From assembly GCA_031382215.1 (NCBI GenBank), contig JANMYQ010000360.1, positions 1 to 64,000 on the forward strand: a stretch of DNA of 64,000 nucleotides, read 5' to 3'. The notes under the pieces were generated by a model that did no database searches, was not told the origin of the DNA, and saw nothing but the letters and a program-made list of their open reading frames with translations. This document shows, in pieces, positions 62,971 through 64,000 of this stretch. Position 1 is the first letter of the stretch. Every line of letters starts with the position of its first letter. Position numbers and translations under genes: made by a program. This DNA comes from LGRD01 sp031382215 (GTDB lineage: Bacteria; Pseudomonadota; Gammaproteobacteria; Burkholderiales; Burkholderiaceae_C).

Positions 62971-63777
62971 ATGCGCGCTTCGCAACTTTCCCACTTCAGC
63001 CATTCCACCCTGCTGCCGACGCATGTGTTGCGCGTGGCCACGTACAACATCCACAAGGGTGTGCGCGGCATGGGGCGCAGCAAGCGGCTGGAGATTCACA
63101 ACATGGTGCTGGGCATCGAGGCGCTCGACGCCGACCTGGTGTTCCTGCAGGAGGTGCGGCGCATCAACCGCGCCGAGGCGCGCCACTTTCCCGACACCCA
63201 CATGGGCTGGCCGCGGGTTCCGCAGGCCGAGTACCTGGCGCCCGAGGGCTACGACGTGGCCTACCACACCAACGCCGTCACGCGCCACGGCGAGCACGGC
63301 AACGCGCTGCTGTCGCGCTGGCCGCTCGGCGACGTGGGCCACCACGATGTGTCCGACCACCTGTTCGAGCAGCGCGGCCTGCTGCATGTGCAGGTGGAAT
63401 GGAACGGCGTGCCGCTGCACACCATCGTGGTTCACCTCGGGCTCATCCACGCCAGCCGCGTGCGCCAGGTGCAGCAATTGGCCGAGTTCATCAAGCGTGA
63501 GGTGCCGGCCAACGAGCTGCTGATCGTGGCCGGCGACTTCAACGACTGGGGCGAGCGGCTCGACGTGCCGATGCGGCGCTGCGGCCTGGCACGCGCAGTG
63601 GTGCCGGGGCAGGCGACCGCCCGGCTGAACACCTTTCCATCGCGCATCCCGATGTTCTCGATGGACCGCATCTACACCCGCGGGCTGCGTTGCGTGGGTG
63701 CCTCGGTGCCGCGCGGGCCGGTGTGGGCGCGCATGTCGGACCACCTGCCGCTGCTGGCCGAACTCGAATTGGAGTGA
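62971..63777 (+). CDS. Endonuclease/exonuclease/phosphatase family protein
   Basis: 268 residues. EEP fold motifs in order: VATYNIHKGV, FLQEVRR, HLGLIHASRVRQ, IVAGDFNDWGER and the terminal SDHLPLLAELEL, giving the catalytic Asn, Glu, His, Asp and final Asp-His pair. Acts as a phosphodiesterase or phosphatase; substrate unknown. The cardiolipin synthase gene starts 2 bp after its stop. Confidence 0.92.
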   Translation: MRASQLSHFSHSTLLPTHVLRVATYNIHKGVRGMGRSKRLEIHNMVLGIEALDADLVFLQEVRRINRAEARHFPDTHMGWPRVPQAEYLAPEGYDVAYHTNAVTRHGEHGNALLSRWPLGDVGHHDVSDHLFEQRGLLHVQVEWNGVPLHTIVVHLGLIHASRVRQVQQLAEFIKREVPANELLIVAGDFNDWGERLDVPMRRCGLARAVVPGQATARLNTFPSRIPMFSMDRIYTRGLRCVGASVPRGPVWARMSDHLPLLAELELE

Positions 63778-63779
63778 GC

Positions 63780-64000
63780 GTGGGCCGCCCCGACCGCAAC
63801 CCGGCGCTGCGCCCCGACCACCAGTTGACCCTCCTCAAAGGCGGCGAGGCCTTGTTCCCGGCGCTGATCGCGGCCATCGACGCATCTCGCTCCGAGGTGC
63901 TGCTGGAGACCTACATCTTCGAGTTCGGAGGTTCGGTGATCCCGGTGGCTGAAGCGCTCGAGCGGGCCGGCGCGCGCGGCGTGACGGTCTGCGTGGTGGT
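63780..64000 (+). CDS. Start of a cardiolipin synthase-like phospholipase D family protein (partial)
   Basis: 73 residues of the N-terminus from a GTG start, cut by the window end. DHQLTLLKGGEALFPALIAAI and VLLETYIFEFGGS match the first part of the ClsB-type cardiolipin synthases; the HxK motifs lie beyond the window. Confidence 0.85.
   Translation, partial: MGRPDRNPALRPDHQLTLLKGGEALFPALIAAIDASRSEVLLETYIFEFGGSVIPVAEALERAGARGVTVCVV

Overview
The window is GC-rich (about two thirds G+C by eye). It looks like the chromosome of a betaproteobacterium of the order Burkholderiales, probably from the Leptothrix/Rubrivivax/Methylibium side. The reasons are the gene set (EpsD/E/F/G-exosortase B, several PEP-CTERM proteins, UbiE/UbiJ/UbiB, the aspS-nudB-endonuclease-cardiolipin synthase block) and frequent GTG/TTG starts. 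The organism is inferred from gene content only.

Layout. 1-8 kb: the end of an Fe-S oxidoreductase, the sigma-70 gene rpoD (minus strand) with a possible small RNA upstream of it, a secreted hypothetical protein, and a three-gene sugar ABC transporter. 8-12.7 kb: two surface lipoproteins that share a small two-cysteine N-terminal domain and a shared promoter-like upstream element; one is a glucose/sorbosone dehydrogenase, the other carries a long Ala-Pro linker. 12.8-15.1 kb: a DUF971 gene and ubiE, separated by a nucleotidyltransferase-fold gene that has a perfect operator-like palindrome. 15.2-16.7 kb: two divergent PEP-CTERM genes.

17-55 kb is a large exopolysaccharide locus of the methanolan/exosortase B type. 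It begins with epsD-epsE-epsF-epsG-xrtB (secretion, chain-length control, protein sorting). It continues with a 2-oxoglutarate oxygenase, a polymerase/ligase, a flippase, about eight glycosyltransferases, an acetyltransferase, an acyltransferase and a FkbM methyltransferase. One glycosyltransferase is a WecG/TagA/CpsF enzyme fused to a STAS-like domain. A PA14 protein, a DUF1996 lipoprotein and a third PEP-CTERM gene follow. The locus is then interrupted by a higBA toxin-antitoxin pair and a Fic gene. epsI, a fourth PEP-CTERM gene, Uma2-family genes, membrane proteins and a ProQ/FinO gene come next. It ends with a minus-strand operon wcaJ-epsL-galE-fcl-manC that supplies the initiating phosphosugar transferase, the outer-membrane channel partner and GDP-mannose/GDP-fucose/UDP-galactose precursors.

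55-64 kb is mostly housekeeping: ubiJ-ubiB, a polyamine-type binding protein, FmdB-type zinc ribbon, DUF502, aspS, a Phd-like/CcdB toxin-antitoxin pair inserted before nudB, an endonuclease/phosphatase-family protein and the start of a cardiolipin synthase.

The genes of the large locus together suggest a fucose-containing, acylated exopolysaccharide made at the inner membrane by a Wzx/Wzy-type route and exported through EpsE/EpsL, with PEP-CTERM proteins sorted by XrtB into the same matrix. The most unusual signals are regulatory palindromes beside stand-alone toxin-like genes (13.3, 41.0, 42.9 kb), a Fic start codon placed in the loop of a perfect hairpin, a duplicated 24-bp recombination-site-like repeat at 43.8-44.0 kb, and the STAS-fused glycosyltransferase.
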